A DNA stretch of 64,000 nucleotides from assembly GCA_902543185.1 (NCBI GenBank), contig CACBXB010000006.1, forward strand, positions 62,001-126,000. Reading direction: 5' to 3'. The position numbers were made by a program, and so were the translations under genes. The notes beneath the pieces are model-generated. The model worked only from the letters and a program-made list of their open reading frames with translations, was not told where the DNA came from and made no database searches. This document shows positions 34,320-44,556 of this stretch, piece by piece. This DNA is from Paracoccaceae bacterium (lineage in GTDB: Bacteria > Pseudomonadota > Alphaproteobacteria > Rhodobacterales > Rhodobacteraceae). Each line of letters begins with the position of its first letter. Position 1 is the first letter of the stretch.

Positions 34320-34430
34320 CCTTTTTCATATTCAGTTTAAAATCTAAATTATTAAATTTTTACCTATTGGCGCTATTAAATTTTCATCTATTTGATATGC
34401 TTAATAATATAAACTTAATAGGAGAATTAT

Positions 34431-35417
34431 ATGCCAAAGGCAATTTGTGCGGATAGGCCCGGTGGAATAGAGGTCTTAGATTGGCGAGAAATAGAAACAC
34501 CACATTTAGGACCAGATGATGCATTGATTCACCAAACCAAAATTGGTTTGAATTTCATCGACGTTTATATGACGAGTGGTACATACCCATTTCCAGAAAA
34601 CGGTCCCCAAATCCCCGGCGGGGAAGCTGCTGGAATAGTTGCAAAATTGGGTAAAAATGTAAGTCACCTGAAAATTGGAGACAGAGTCGCATACACCACG
34701 CCTAACGGAGCATATAGAGAAGAACGGGTTTTGCCTGCGGAAAAATTAGTAAAACTGCCCGATGATGTTACCGATGAAGTAGCCGCAGCATCAATGCTTA
34801 AAGGTATGACGGTCGAATACTTATTAAATAGATCGTTCAAAGTCCAAAATTCTCACAAAATTTTATTTCACGCCGCAGCTGGCGGTGTTGGCTTGATAGC
34901 TGGTCAATGGCTTAAGCACATTGGTGCAGAAAGTATAGGGACCGTTGGAAGTGATGATAAGATTAAACTTGCCAAGGATGCAGGCTATGATCATGTAATT
35001 AACTATAACAAATCAAACTTTGTTGAAGAAGTAGCGCGCCTCACGGGCGGTATTGGTGTTGATGTCGCATACGATAGCGTAGGTCAGGCAACATACCCTC
35101 ATACACTCTCTTGTTTAAAGAAATTTGGTTTATTCGTCTCTTTTGGCCAGTCGAGTGGTATTATACAAGATATTGCTATGGGAGACTTGGCTAAAAATGG
35201 ATCACTTTACGCTCAAAGACCAACTTTGTTTGATTTCATATCAAGCAAAGAAAGCTTAAAGCAAGTTTCCGAAAATATGTTTAAAATGTTGGCTGAAGGT
35301 CATGTAAAAATGCATGTTAATCAAAGGTACGCTTTGAAAGATGTACCAAAAGCCTTTGAAATGCTTATGGCTCGAAAAACTACTGGAGCGACAGTCTTTG
35401 ACGTAGGGAGAGGATGA
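34431..35417 (+). CDS. Quinone oxidoreductase, zeta-crystallin type
   Basis: A 328-residue NADPH-dependent medium-chain reductase (QorA-like). It has the N-terminal PGGEAAGIV block, the nucleotide loop AAAGGVG followed by GLIAGQWLKHIGA, and AYDSVGQATYPHTLSCLKKFG. No structural-zinc cysteine set is present, as expected for this branch. TAGGAG precedes the ATG. It overlaps the cupin gene by 4 bases, so the two are co-translated. Confidence 0.87.
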   Translation: MPKAICADRPGGIEVLDWREIETPHLGPDDALIHQTKIGLNFIDVYMTSGTYPFPENGPQIPGGEAAGIVAKLGKNVSHLKIGDRVAYTTPNGAYREERVLPAEKLVKLPDDVTDEVAAASMLKGMTVEYLLNRSFKVQNSHKILFHAAAGGVGLIAGQWLKHIGAESIGTVGSDDKIKLAKDAGYDHVINYNKSNFVEEVARLTGGIGVDVAYDSVGQATYPHTLSCLKKFGLFVSFGQSSGIIQDIAMGDLAKNGSLYAQRPTLFDFISSKESLKQVSENMFKMLAEGHVKMHVNQRYALKDVPKAFEMLMARKTTGATVFDVGRG

Positions 35418-35830
35418 TGTCATCAGGTATATGGAAAGGCCAAGCATTTTGTGTAAGTCATGCAGATGGAACAGGTACATTCAAAAGTCATTTTACTGGC
35501 GGTCTTCGAGCCTTTTTTGAATATCGTGATTTAGGTATTAATGATGCAACAAAAGGAAAATTCTCAGCAAATGTGATTAGAGCTGTTCCTGGCAGGCACG
35601 CCGAACCAGCTTGGCATATCCACCACTTAGATTTTCAAATGATATATATTCTTCAAGGTTGGGTTACCTTTGAATATGAAGGACAAGGAGAAATAACTTT
35701 TAGGCCAGGATCAGCAGCACTCCAGCCCCCTGGGATAAGGCATAGGGAAGTCCAGCATAGCGATGATCTTGAACTAATCGAAATCACATCTCCTGCGGAG
35801 TTTGAAACTGAAACTGTTAACCAACCTTAG
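35414..35830 (+). CDS. Cupin-domain protein
   Basis: A 138-residue single-domain cupin. The metal-binding motif 1 is WHIHHLDFQMIYILQGWVTFEYEG and motif 2 is FRPGSAALQPPGIRHREVQHS. It starts inside the stop of the quinone reductase gene (ATGATG). Function not readable; small cupins of this kind may be dioxygenases, isomerases or binding proteins. Confidence 0.75.
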   Translation: MMSSGIWKGQAFCVSHADGTGTFKSHFTGGLRAFFEYRDLGINDATKGKFSANVIRAVPGRHAEPAWHIHHLDFQMIYILQGWVTFEYEGQGEITFRPGSAALQPPGIRHREVQHSDDLELIEITSPAEFETETVNQP

Positions 35831-35856
35831 TAAACTTTTTAAGAAAGCATTCATTT

Positions 35857-36942
35857 ATGAATAGTCTAGACCGTTTAAAGTCTTCTATCATCAGCCAATT
35901 CGGCACACCTTGTGCGGTTATTGACTTGGATATAATTAAAAAAAATATACTTCGTGCACAGAAAATTTGTGATGCAGCTGGAGTAGCCAATCGTCCGCAC
36001 ATTAAAACGCATAAATCACCCCTCCTGGCGAAAATGCAAATAGATGCAGGCGCCCGCGGGATAACTTGTCAAAAGCTCGGGGAAGCCGAAGTAATGGCAG
36101 AAGCAGGTATAGACGATATTCTAATAGCAACAAATATTTTAGGAGCCGCCAGATCAGGTCGTTTAGCCAGTTTGCAGAAAAAACTTCCATTAAAAGTCTG
36201 TGCAGACAATCATGTATCTTTGCAAGAATATTCAAAGGCTGCGGAGGCTGCAAATCGGCCTCTTGATGTTCTCATCGAGTGTGACACTGGACAAAAAAGA
36301 GCAGGCGTCGAAGATCCCAAAGAGGCTGCAAATTTAGTGCAATCAATTATTGAAGATAAGTGGTTAAAATTTACCGGACTACTCTATTACCCAACCCTAA
36401 AAGGTTGGGATGACACCCAAATGTTTCATAATTCACTTACCAAAATGCTTGATGATTTAAAAGTTAAAGCAAAAATAATATCTACCGGCGGGACACCAAA
36501 CTTTGCAAATATTGGGAAGCTTGAAGGTGCCACAGAGCATCGAGCAGGAACATGCATTTTTAATGATATGATGATGGTTCAAGATGGCTTCGCTCAACTT
36601 GCCGACTGTGGTTTTCGAGTGTTTACAAGTGTTGTCAGTAGAGCAACAGAAAATCGGGGAATATTAGACGCAGGTTCAAAAACACTAACCTCTGATACTG
36701 GAGGGCTAAATGGATTTGGTCACATAAACGAGTATCCAGAAGCCTCTATAATAAAATTTTCAGAAGAGCATGGATTTCTTAATCTTGAAGATTGCAAAAT
36801 GAAGCCCTCGGTAGGTGACATTGTTACCGTGATACCTAACCATGTTTGTGTAGCGGTTAATATGGTTGACGAACTAGTTATGGTTCAAAACAATACAATA
36901 TTACAAACAGTCCCTGTAGCCGCTCGTGGAATGCTCGTTTAA
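35857..36942 (+). CDS. D-threonine aldolase / D-serine dehydratase-like PLP enzyme
   Basis: A 361-residue fold-type III PLP enzyme. The N-terminal TPCAVIDLDIIKKNI leads into RPHIKTHKS, whose first lysine should carry PLP. STGGTPN is the phosphate-binding block, and PNHVCVAVN carries the C-terminal His and Cys metal site typical of D-threonine aldolase and DSD1 proteins. It would act on a D-configured beta-hydroxy amino acid. It converges with the 2OG oxygenase gene 9 bases away. Confidence 0.8.
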   Translation: MNSLDRLKSSIISQFGTPCAVIDLDIIKKNILRAQKICDAAGVANRPHIKTHKSPLLAKMQIDAGARGITCQKLGEAEVMAEAGIDDILIATNILGAARSGRLASLQKKLPLKVCADNHVSLQEYSKAAEAANRPLDVLIECDTGQKRAGVEDPKEAANLVQSIIEDKWLKFTGLLYYPTLKGWDDTQMFHNSLTKMLDDLKVKAKIISTGGTPNFANIGKLEGATEHRAGTCIFNDMMMVQDGFAQLADCGFRVFTSVVSRATENRGILDAGSKTLTSDTGGLNGFGHINEYPEASIIKFSEEHGFLNLEDCKMKPSVGDIVTVIPNHVCVAVNMVDELVMVQNNTILQTVPVAARGMLV

Positions 36943-36951
36943 TTATCAAAC

Positions 36952-37887
36952 CTATAAATTTGTACTTTTAAATTTCTCCATTAGATATGGTCCAGAAACA
37001 ACGGCTTCAGAAGAAGAGTTACTTATTGGTTTGATAGTGGCTTCCCAATCGGGCTGATGAAAATAAGCAAGACTTTTCCGTGCAGGCTGGTTTGGTTTTG
37101 CAACAACTCTATGAAGAGTTGATATCCAACGTTTTGCTGTCCAAAGTTCCATTAAATCGCCAATGTTTATAACAAAACAGTCTTCAGGAGCAGGTACGTC
37201 AACCCAAGTATTTTTTTTCTTTATTTGCAAACCGGAGGTTCCAGCCTGCGGTAGTAATATTGTTAGGGAACCATAATCTGTATGAGCGCCTGCTCTTTGC
37301 TGCTTATCAATTATAAAATCGTTAGTTTCAGGATAATGCAGAGCTCGTAACGCTGAAATTGGGTTATTTATAAATCTGTCAAAATAAGAATTCTCCAAAC
37401 CTAAAGCTTCAGCAAATGCCGCCATAATACGTTTAGCTAAGCGCTCCATTTCAGCATAATATCTTTCCCAAATTTCCCTAAAGCCTTCTATTTTTGGCCA
37501 AAGTGTAGGTTGATAACAAAACTCATAAGCAGCAGTATCTTTAATATTATTAGGAATGTTTAACGGACCACCATTAAAACTCTCTTTCAAATCGGGTGGA
37601 GTTACCTCACCTTTTGAGGCCGCTAAAGCCTCTTGGTCGGGTCCAATCCAGCCGTAGGGATATCCACTGTAGGGAACTTTAACTTCCCTTTTCACCTCTA
37701 GAGGCGACGAAAAGAATTTTGAAACAATATTCCACTGGTCTTTAATAGCTCTTTGGGAAACGCCGTGACCTTCTATGACTAGAAAACCTGTTTCACTGCA
37801 AATTTTATCAAGTTCATCACTATGTTTTTTTCTTTCGTCTCCAGAAGAATTTTCAAAGCGCTCTAAATTAAATCTCGGGAATGACAT
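36952..37887 (-). CDS. 2-oxoglutarate/Fe(II)-dependent oxygenase (isopenicillin N synthase-like)
   Basis: A 311-residue oxygenase. The iron triad is H202 and D204 (AGAHTDYGSLT) with H259 (STLHRVV); R270 and S272 (RKSLAYFHQ) would bind 2-oxoglutarate. The N-terminal domain FLVIEGHGVSQ and the GYPYGWIGPDQEA block match the DIOX/IPNS-like family. It is 17 bases downstream of the amidase gene, so the two are probably co-transcribed. Substrate unknown. Confidence 0.83.
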   Translation of the reverse strand: MSFPRFNLERFENSSGDERKKHSDELDKICSETGFLVIEGHGVSQRAIKDQWNIVSKFFSSPLEVKREVKVPYSGYPYGWIGPDQEALAASKGEVTPPDLKESFNGGPLNIPNNIKDTAAYEFCYQPTLWPKIEGFREIWERYYAEMERLAKRIMAAFAEALGLENSYFDRFINNPISALRALHYPETNDFIIDKQQRAGAHTDYGSLTILLPQAGTSGLQIKKKNTWVDVPAPEDCFVINIGDLMELWTAKRWISTLHRVVAKPNQPARKSLAYFHQPDWEATIKPISNSSSEAVVSGPYLMEKFKSTNL

Positions 37888-37904
37888 TTTTACAGCCCCA
37901 ATTT

Positions 37905-39344
37905 CTAGTTATTTTTTTCCATCATTGACCAAAGTTCATTTGAAAATGTTCCTAATCGATTTCGGATTTTTTTCATACTTTGGACTATTAAATCTTCCCG
38001 CCATCTTTGCCCAATTAATTGAACATTAATTGTTTGAGCCCCCTGCTCTAATTGGGCGAGATGAGTTGGAAAACAACCTGCTGGAAGCCCTAAAAAGTTT
38101 ATCGAATACGACCAAAGAGCCGATCCCAGAACTTCCCGAACACCTTCTTGACCCTCCAAATCTCTTCCAGGCTTAAAAAATGGTTGTGGCAAAAATGGAC
38201 TTAGAATTAGTGGATACTTGGTCAAAAAAATCGACCATTCTCTTGCATAATAACTTCTCTTTGCAAGTATCTTCAGTAAATCAGTTCCAGTATATGGTTT
38301 GAATTGTTTGAAGTATTCATCAAAAATTCGATTAATTTCTGAGGATCCGAATTTTCTTATATCAGGACCTAGTAATTCTATTACCTCTCCCATTAAAGCT
38401 CTGTAACCTGCCATGGCAGTTTCAAGAATTAAGGGCGGATCAACTTCGACGACTTCATGACCTGCATCACGCAAAGCATCAGCAGCTAATTCTAAACCTT
38501 TGTAAATCTCGGGATGAGTTTCATAACCAGGAGTTTCACGGGAGAGTGCAACTTTACATTTGTTATTGCGAGACCCCATGTCATAAGGCAACGGAACGTG
38601 AAATGGATCAACAGGATCATTTTTCATTAGGATTGGCATTGCCAAATCCAAATCAGATGGATCTCGGGTCAAAAGCCCTTGAACTGACATAGATTGCGCT
38701 AAAATTCCCCTCTCCGAATTTTGAGAAGGGTTCCAAGCAGGTACACGACCAAGGCCTGGTTTAACTGTAAAGGCACCATTTGCCGCCGCTGGAAATCTAA
38801 GTGAACCGCCAATATCGTTACCATGACCCAAGGCTCCCATACCGGACATAACGGCTGCACCAGCTCCACCTGAAGAACCTCCAGCAGAAACATGGCCACC
38901 CCAGGGATTATTCGTTCTCCCATACAGCTCATTATCTGTATCAGCTCTGAATGAAAATTCAGGAGTATTAGTACGACCAATAATAATAGCACCGGCATTT
39001 TTTAAGTTTTTGACAACTGGTGCGTCATCAGGTGCCATCCAGTCTTTTAAAGCAAGAACACCGTTTGAAGTTGAATGACCTTTCTGGTCAACGTTAATTT
39101 TGATTGTAACCGGAACACTATGTAATGGTCCGCATTCCTTTCCATTATTCCGAGCTCGATCTAAAAGTTCTGCAGTTTTAAGAGCTTCATCTGACAGATC
39201 ACAAACGATAGCATTTAACTTTGGATTTACCTTTTGCATTCTGTCTACAACTGAAGTTACGACATCAATAGAACGCACCTCACCTGCAGTTGTTGCTTTA
39301 ACTATTTCTGAAGCGCTCATGCGCCATAAGTTATTTTTATCCAT
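37905..39344 (-). CDS. Amidase-signature family amidase
   Basis: A 479-residue amidase. The Ser-cisSer-Lys triad is visible as K82 (PVTIKIN), S157 in the GGSSGG motif and S181 in NDIGGSLRFP. Length is typical. It probably hydrolyses a small amide; the C-terminal third, which sets substrate choice, is not recognisable to me. It precedes the 2OG oxygenase on the same strand. The 292-base divergent region 39345-39636 before the dipeptide-type operon is AT-rich and shows no feature beyond the ribosome-binding site of that operon. Confidence 0.85.
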   Translation of the reverse strand: MDKNNLWRMSASEIVKATTAGEVRSIDVVTSVVDRMQKVNPKLNAIVCDLSDEALKTAELLDRARNNGKECGPLHSVPVTIKINVDQKGHSTSNGVLALKDWMAPDDAPVVKNLKNAGAIIIGRTNTPEFSFRADTDNELYGRTNNPWGGHVSAGGSSGGAGAAVMSGMGALGHGNDIGGSLRFPAAANGAFTVKPGLGRVPAWNPSQNSERGILAQSMSVQGLLTRDPSDLDLAMPILMKNDPVDPFHVPLPYDMGSRNNKCKVALSRETPGYETHPEIYKGLELAADALRDAGHEVVEVDPPLILETAMAGYRALMGEVIELLGPDIRKFGSSEINRIFDEYFKQFKPYTGTDLLKILAKRSYYAREWSIFLTKYPLILSPFLPQPFFKPGRDLEGQEGVREVLGSALWSYSINFLGLPAGCFPTHLAQLEQGAQTINVQLIGQRWREDLIVQSMKKIRNRLGTFSNELWSMMEKNN

Positions 39345-39636
39345 TTTTACATTTTTTATCGGTTATCCGAAAACGCTACACGGCTCTCGTTTCAAAACAA
39401 AGAAAAATATTCAAAATAACAGATGGATAATAAAAATTGAGAATTCAGATTGTTAGCTGAATTTATACTTTTATTATAAAAAAGTTATCCAACTCTAGTT
39501 CGTAAAAATAACAAAAAACTTACTAATTCACTTTTTTTATTTAAAAATAACAATCCTAGTATAAGCTTCTCTTACACATTTTTTACATCAGCGATTTTCT
39601 GCAGATAAAAATGGCCTTTAGAAAGGGAGTATAAAT

Positions 39637-41121
39637 ATGTTTCAATCAAAAAAAATAATTGCAGCTGGCGCTTTCGCTTTATTTGCCGGCGCGGGACTTA
39701 GCCTTTCCGCTCAATCTGATATTACAGTTGCCATGCAACTAGAACCACCCCATCTCGATCCAACAAGCGCAGCTGCCGGAGCAATTGACAGTGTTCTATA
39801 TTCAAATGTTTTTGAAGGTTTAACACGATTTGCATCTGATGGATCAATAATAGCTGGCTTGGCAGAGTCTTGGGATATTTCAGGTGACGGTACGGTCTAT
39901 ACGTTTAAACTTCGCTCTGGAGTAAATTTTCATGACGGCAGCTTAATGGATGCAAACGACGTAAAATTTTCCCTTGATCGAGCCAGAGCTGAAGACAGTA
40001 CAAATGCTCAAAAAGCTCTATTCTCTGGGATAACTGATGTTGCTGTCGTAGATAACACCACGGTTAAAGTTTCATTGGATAAGCCTAATGGAAGCTTTTT
40101 GTTTAATATGGCCTGGGGTGATGCTGTGATAGTTGCACCTGAAAGTATTGAAGGCATTAAAAATAACCCAGTAGGAACTGGCGCCTTTACTTTTAAAAAT
40201 TGGGTTCAAGGCGATCGAATAGAACTATCTCGAAATCCAAACTATTGGGGCGCTAAACCTGCTTTAGAGAACGTTACTTTTAAATTTATCTCAGACCCAA
40301 CAGCAGCATTTGCAGCTGTTATGGCGCAAGATGTAGATGTTTTTACTGGTTTTCCAGCACCTGAAAACCTTCCACAATTTGAAGCTGATCCAAGGTTTCA
40401 GGTTTTAGAAGGTTCAACAGAAGGTGAGACTATTTTGTCTACAAATAATAAAATGCCCCCTTTAGATAATGTCAAAGTGCGTAAGGCAATTGCTCATGCA
40501 ATCGACCGTCAAGCCATCATCGACGGTGCTATGTTTGGTTACGGCACTCCAATTGGTACTCACTTTGCTCCTCATAATCCGGATTATGTAGATCTAACTG
40601 GTAATTCAAATTATGACCCGAAGCTTTCGAAAAAACTTCTAGCTGAGGCGGGCCTTTCAGATGGCTTCACAACCACTTTAAAACTTCCCCCTCCTTCATA
40701 TGCTAGGCGTGGAGGAGAAATAATTGCCTCTCAATTACGTGCTGTAGGAATCGAAACTGAGATTAGTAATTTGGAGTGGGCACAGTGGCTTGAGCAAGTT
40801 TTTAGAGGAAAAGACTATGGCCTTACAATAGTAAGCCACACTGAGCCAATGGATATTGGGATATATGCAAGACCTGATTACTATTTTCAGTATGACAACC
40901 CAGAATTTCAATCTCTAATGACCGAACTGAATGGGACTACGGATCCAGCTAAACGGAGCAGCATGCTGAAAAAAGCGCAACGCATTATTTCAGATGATTA
41001 CGTGAATGGATATCTTTTTGAATTAGCTTTCACCACAGTTGCAAATGCGAAAGTTCGAGGCCTTTGGAAGAATGCTCCAACGCAAGCTACCGACCTTACA
41101 GGAGTCAGTTGGGCAGATTAA
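39637..41121 (+). CDS. Family 5 (dipeptide/oligopeptide-type) ABC substrate-binding protein
   Basis: A 494-residue periplasmic protein with a signal peptide (about residues 1-25, ending GLSLSA-QS). SBP_bac_5 blocks are AESWDISGDGTVYTFKLRSGVNFHDG, NPVGTGAFTFKNW, LSRNPNYWG and VRKAIAHAIDRQAII. AGGGAG lies 7 bases before the ATG. It opens an operon with two permeases, a fused ATPase, an aldehyde dehydrogenase, an SDR and a P1 peptidase. The ligand may be a peptide or modified amino acid; this is not readable. Confidence 0.88.
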   Translation: MFQSKKIIAAGAFALFAGAGLSLSAQSDITVAMQLEPPHLDPTSAAAGAIDSVLYSNVFEGLTRFASDGSIIAGLAESWDISGDGTVYTFKLRSGVNFHDGSLMDANDVKFSLDRARAEDSTNAQKALFSGITDVAVVDNTTVKVSLDKPNGSFLFNMAWGDAVIVAPESIEGIKNNPVGTGAFTFKNWVQGDRIELSRNPNYWGAKPALENVTFKFISDPTAAFAAVMAQDVDVFTGFPAPENLPQFEADPRFQVLEGSTEGETILSTNNKMPPLDNVKVRKAIAHAIDRQAIIDGAMFGYGTPIGTHFAPHNPDYVDLTGNSNYDPKLSKKLLAEAGLSDGFTTTLKLPPPSYARRGGEIIASQLRAVGIETEISNLEWAQWLEQVFRGKDYGLTIVSHTEPMDIGIYARPDYYFQYDNPEFQSLMTELNGTTDPAKRSSMLKKAQRIISDDYVNGYLFELAFTTVANAKVRGLWKNAPTQATDLTGVSWAD

Positions 41122-41142
41122 GTTTGGAAAAAGCACTTATGA

Positions 41143-41166
41143 AGGCGGGGAAAGTTCTCCCCGCCT
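41143..41166 (+). terminator. Hairpin between binding-protein and permease genes
   Basis: The inverted repeat AGGCGGGGA / TCCCCGCCT (9 bp, 6-base loop) starts 21 bases after the binding-protein stop and 38 bases before the permease start. A short TCTTA follows rather than a T-run. It is likely a partial terminator or mRNA stabiliser. Confidence 0.7.
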
Positions 41167-41204
41167 CTTACATTATAAATTCTGACCTTTTCTAGAAATT
41201 TTAA

Positions 41205-42152
41205 ATGCTGGGATATATTCTTAAAAGAGCTATTTCACTGACAGTAAGCCTGTGTCTAGCTTCTATTATTATTTTTTCAGTCGTAGAAATTGCTCCTGGT
41301 GACCCGGCTTCATTCATGCTGGGCATTAATGCACAAGAGGATACTATTGCTGCTTTGAGAGCGGAGTTGGGCTTAGATCAAGACAAGTTATCAAGGTATT
41401 TTTCTTGGGTCAGTGGTATGATCAAAGGTGATTTTGGTACATCTTATACCTATCGCAGTCCAGTTTCAGATATGATTAAGGAGAGAATTTGGGTTTCCTT
41501 ACCTCTGGCTCTTTACGCGTTATTGATTTCCACTTTCATCGCTTTTCCTGCCGGTATTTACGCTGCAACTCAAAGAGGCAAAGCCGGCGATGCAGCAGTC
41601 ATGGGAGCCACACAGTTTGGAATAGCTATACCCAACTTTTGGTTTGCGATGATATTAGTCGTTATTTTTGCTTTGAAGCTTAGATGGTTCTCCGCGGGTG
41701 GTTTTGTGGAATGGGAAAACGGTATTCTTCTAAGTTTGAAATCTTTAACACTTCCAGCTATTGCTTTAGCTTTGCCTCAAGCTTCGATATTATCACGAGT
41801 AATGCGAAGTGCGCTAATTGAAACTCTGTCAGAGGATTATATAAGAACTGCAAGAGCAAAAGGCTTTGGTAAAAAAGCCGTGATTTGGCGACATGCCTTG
41901 AGAAATGCTCTTATTCCAGTACTAACAATTATTGGGCTTCAATTTTCCTTTTTAATGGCTGGTGCCATCATAATCGAACAAGTTTTCTTCCTTCCTGGCT
42001 TAGGACGATTAGTTTTTCAAGCTATAACACAAAGAGATTTAATCGTAGTCGAGAGCGTGGTAATGCTCCTTGTTTTTGCGGTTATAACTGTGAACTTTAT
42101 CGTAGACGTGGCGTACGCAGTCGTTGATCCAAGGTTAAGGCGGCGAGTATGA
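41205..42152 (+). CDS. Dipeptide-type ABC permease, DppB-like
   Basis: A 315-residue permease with about six membrane segments. DppB blocks are EIAPGDPASFMLG, RAELGLDQDKLSRYFSW, GDFGTSYTYRSPV, the EAA-type loop EDYIRTARAKGFGKKAVIWRHALRNALIPV, and the C-terminal AVVDPRLRRRV. It overlaps the next permease by 4 bases. It forms the channel for the family 5 binding protein at 39637. Confidence 0.9.
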   Translation: MLGYILKRAISLTVSLCLASIIIFSVVEIAPGDPASFMLGINAQEDTIAALRAELGLDQDKLSRYFSWVSGMIKGDFGTSYTYRSPVSDMIKERIWVSLPLALYALLISTFIAFPAGIYAATQRGKAGDAAVMGATQFGIAIPNFWFAMILVVIFALKLRWFSAGGFVEWENGILLSLKSLTLPAIALALPQASILSRVMRSALIETLSEDYIRTARAKGFGKKAVIWRHALRNALIPVLTIIGLQFSFLMAGAIIIEQVFFLPGLGRLVFQAITQRDLIVVESVVMLLVFAVITVNFIVDVAYAVVDPRLRRRV

Positions 42153-42967
42153 AAAATAACTCTTTGATACTTGGCGGTTTATTAAGTGCATTGGTTGTAA
42201 TCGCAGCTTTAGTTTCTTTTCTTTGGGTCCCATTTGATATTACCCAACTTTCGATACCTGATAAATTACAGACCCCAAATGAAGTGCATTGGTTAGGTAC
42301 AGATCACTTCGGACGTGACATTTTATCAATGATTATGATCGGGGCACGAACTTCACTAGCCGTTGCAATCTTAGCAGTTGGAATAGGTTTTTTTATTGGA
42401 GTTCCACTTGGTCTAGCAGCAGCAACTAAGAAAAATTCGCTTTTAGATGAAACCATCATGCGAACAAATGATCTAATATTCGCATTTCCATCTTTAGTTA
42501 TTGCTATCCTAATAACAGCACTCTTTGGCGCTGGAGCTATGAATGCTATCATTGCGATTGGAATATTCAATATACCAGTCTTTGCCCGTGTCAGTCGTGG
42601 AGCCGCACTAAGTCTTTGGCAAAAAGAGTTCATTTTAGCAGCGCGGGTAAGTGGTAAATCAGACCTTCGAATATCCGCAGAACATATTTTTCCCAATATT
42701 GCTAACCTTTTAATAGTCCAAGGCACAATTCAATTTTCACTAGGTATCTTGGCAGAGGCTGGATTGAGTTATGTTGGACTGGGGACACAACCGCCGGTAC
42801 CAAGCTGGGGGCGTATGCTTGCAGATTCACAAACTATGGTCAGCTTTGCTCCTCACCTGGCAATCATTCCCGGGTCAGCAATAATCGTAACCGTTCTAGG
42901 GTTGAATTTAATGGGGGATGGTCTTCGCGATCTTCTTGATCCTAGAGTGAGGAGATCCCGAGAATGA
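42149..42967 (+). CDS. Dipeptide-type ABC permease, DppC-like
   Basis: A 272-residue permease with one N-terminal membrane segment and the DppC blocks HWLGTDHFGRDILSMIMIGARTSL, AARVSGKSDLRISAEHIFPNI and LSYVGLGTQPPVPSWGRML. It ends DLLDPRVRR. It overlaps both neighbours by 4 bases, so the transporter genes are translationally coupled. Confidence 0.9.
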   Translation: MKNNSLILGGLLSALVVIAALVSFLWVPFDITQLSIPDKLQTPNEVHWLGTDHFGRDILSMIMIGARTSLAVAILAVGIGFFIGVPLGLAAATKKNSLLDETIMRTNDLIFAFPSLVIAILITALFGAGAMNAIIAIGIFNIPVFARVSRGAALSLWQKEFILAARVSGKSDLRISAEHIFPNIANLLIVQGTIQFSLGILAEAGLSYVGLGTQPPVPSWGRMLADSQTMVSFAPHLAIIPGSAIIVTVLGLNLMGDGLRDLLDPRVRRSRE

Positions 42968-44553
42968 GTATCTTATCTGTTGAAAATTTAAGTCTTAAAA
43001 TAGGGTCAGAAAGTATTCTCAATAATATTTCATTTAAACTTGGTCACGGCCGTATTCTGGCCATAACTGGCGAGAGTGGGTCTGGAAAATCTATGACAGC
43101 ACTTTCAATAACCCAACTTCAACCCAAATACGCAAAATTGGAGGGAAAAATATTTTTCAAAGATCAAGACATCACTGAAAAAGATGAGTTTGAGCTATGT
43201 AAAATCCGTGGGGCTAAAATAGGAATGATATTTCAAGAACCTATGACAGCTCTGAATCCAGTAAAAACTGTAGGAGATCAAATCCGCGAGACGATCGTAT
43301 TACACAGTGAAAAAAATAAAAAATCTGCTGATACGGAAACTCTCGATATTTTAGAAAGAGTAGGGCTAAGCCCAGCAACTGAAGTAATAAAACGCTACCC
43401 ACACGAATTATCAGGCGGGCAACGTCAAAGGGTTGTTATAGGGATCGCAATTGCATTGAAACCTTCGATTGTAATTGCTGACGAGCCAACTACAGCTTTA
43501 GATGTAACAACTCAGGCCCAGATTCTAGCTCTACTTAAAAGATTAGTTAAAGAAGATAATATCTCTTTAATTTTGATAACGCATGACCTTGCGGTTGTCT
43601 CCGACATGGCAGATGAGATTGCGATTATGCAAAACGGTATCATTGTTGAAATTGATGAAACACAAAATTTATTTCGAAATATGAAACATCCATATACCCG
43701 TTCACTTTTTGCAGCATCAGGGCATTCAGTTGATTTACCCTTAGCAAAGAGAAGTACCGACCTTCTTTTGACCATTCAAAACGTCACTTGCAGATACAGG
43801 TTAGCGCGTACTAAAATTTTTTCGAAAAATGATTATTTTACGGCCGTTTCAAATGTTTCTTTTGACATAAAAAATGGTGAAAGAGTTGGACTAGTTGGAG
43901 AGTCTGGTTGCGGCAAATCAACTCTAACCAGGGCAATACTTGGCCTTGAGCCAATTTACGAAGGCGTGATTAATGTCGAAGATCAAGATATTTCCAAAGC
44001 TACGCTAAATACCAGGAAAAATATTCAAGTCGTCTTCCAGGATCCTTACGGTTCCTTCAATCCAAGACATAAAGTCTCAACTCTTATAAAAGAGCCTTTT
44101 TATCTCATTAAAGATTCTCTTGAGGTCAAGAATATTGAAAGTAAAATAGACAATGTTTTAGAAGATGTTGGACTATCATCTGCAGACAAGAATAAATATA
44201 TTCATGAATTTTCCGGCGGTCAGCGGCAAAGAATTGCGATAGCACGCGCTTTGATCATTAAACCAAAACTCGTTATTTTTGATGAAGCGGTATCGGCTCT
44301 TGATGTCACAGTAAGAGCCCAAATTCTCGATTTGATCGCTCAACTCGCTGTAGAATATGGCCTTAGTTACCTATTCATAAGTCATGATCTAGCTGTAATC
44401 CGCTCAATTACCGATCGATGCCTGGTTATGAAAGACGGTAAGATTATCGAAGAAGGGCTTACCAAAAAGGTTTTGGAGCAACCTCAAAATTCATATACAA
44501 AAACGTTAATTGAAGCAGCACCTAAGTTACCTAGTTTTCAAATGGAGTTATAA
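42964..44553 (+). CDS. Fused dipeptide-type ABC ATPase (DppD-DppF)
   Basis: A 529-residue protein with two complete ABC domains. Domain 1: GESGSGKS, LSGGQRQRVVIGIAI, IADEPTTALD. Domain 2 (from about residue 280): GESGCGKST, FSGGQRQRIAIARAL, VIFDEAVSALD. Domain 2 has Ala where Walker B usually has Pro. Each half has the MIFQEPM or VFQDPYGSFNP Q-loop of the OppD/OppF types. One polypeptide thus supplies both ATPases for the DppBC-like permeases. Confidence 0.9.
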   Translation: MSILSVENLSLKIGSESILNNISFKLGHGRILAITGESGSGKSMTALSITQLQPKYAKLEGKIFFKDQDITEKDEFELCKIRGAKIGMIFQEPMTALNPVKTVGDQIRETIVLHSEKNKKSADTETLDILERVGLSPATEVIKRYPHELSGGQRQRVVIGIAIALKPSIVIADEPTTALDVTTQAQILALLKRLVKEDNISLILITHDLAVVSDMADEIAIMQNGIIVEIDETQNLFRNMKHPYTRSLFAASGHSVDLPLAKRSTDLLLTIQNVTCRYRLARTKIFSKNDYFTAVSNVSFDIKNGERVGLVGESGCGKSTLTRAILGLEPIYEGVINVEDQDISKATLNTRKNIQVVFQDPYGSFNPRHKVSTLIKEPFYLIKDSLEVKNIESKIDNVLEDVGLSSADKNKYIHEFSGGQRQRIAIARALIIKPKLVIFDEAVSALDVTVRAQILDLIAQLAVEYGLSYLFISHDLAVIRSITDRCLVMKDGKIIEEGLTKKVLEQPQNSYTKTLIEAAPKLPSFQMEL

Positions 44554-44556
44554 ATA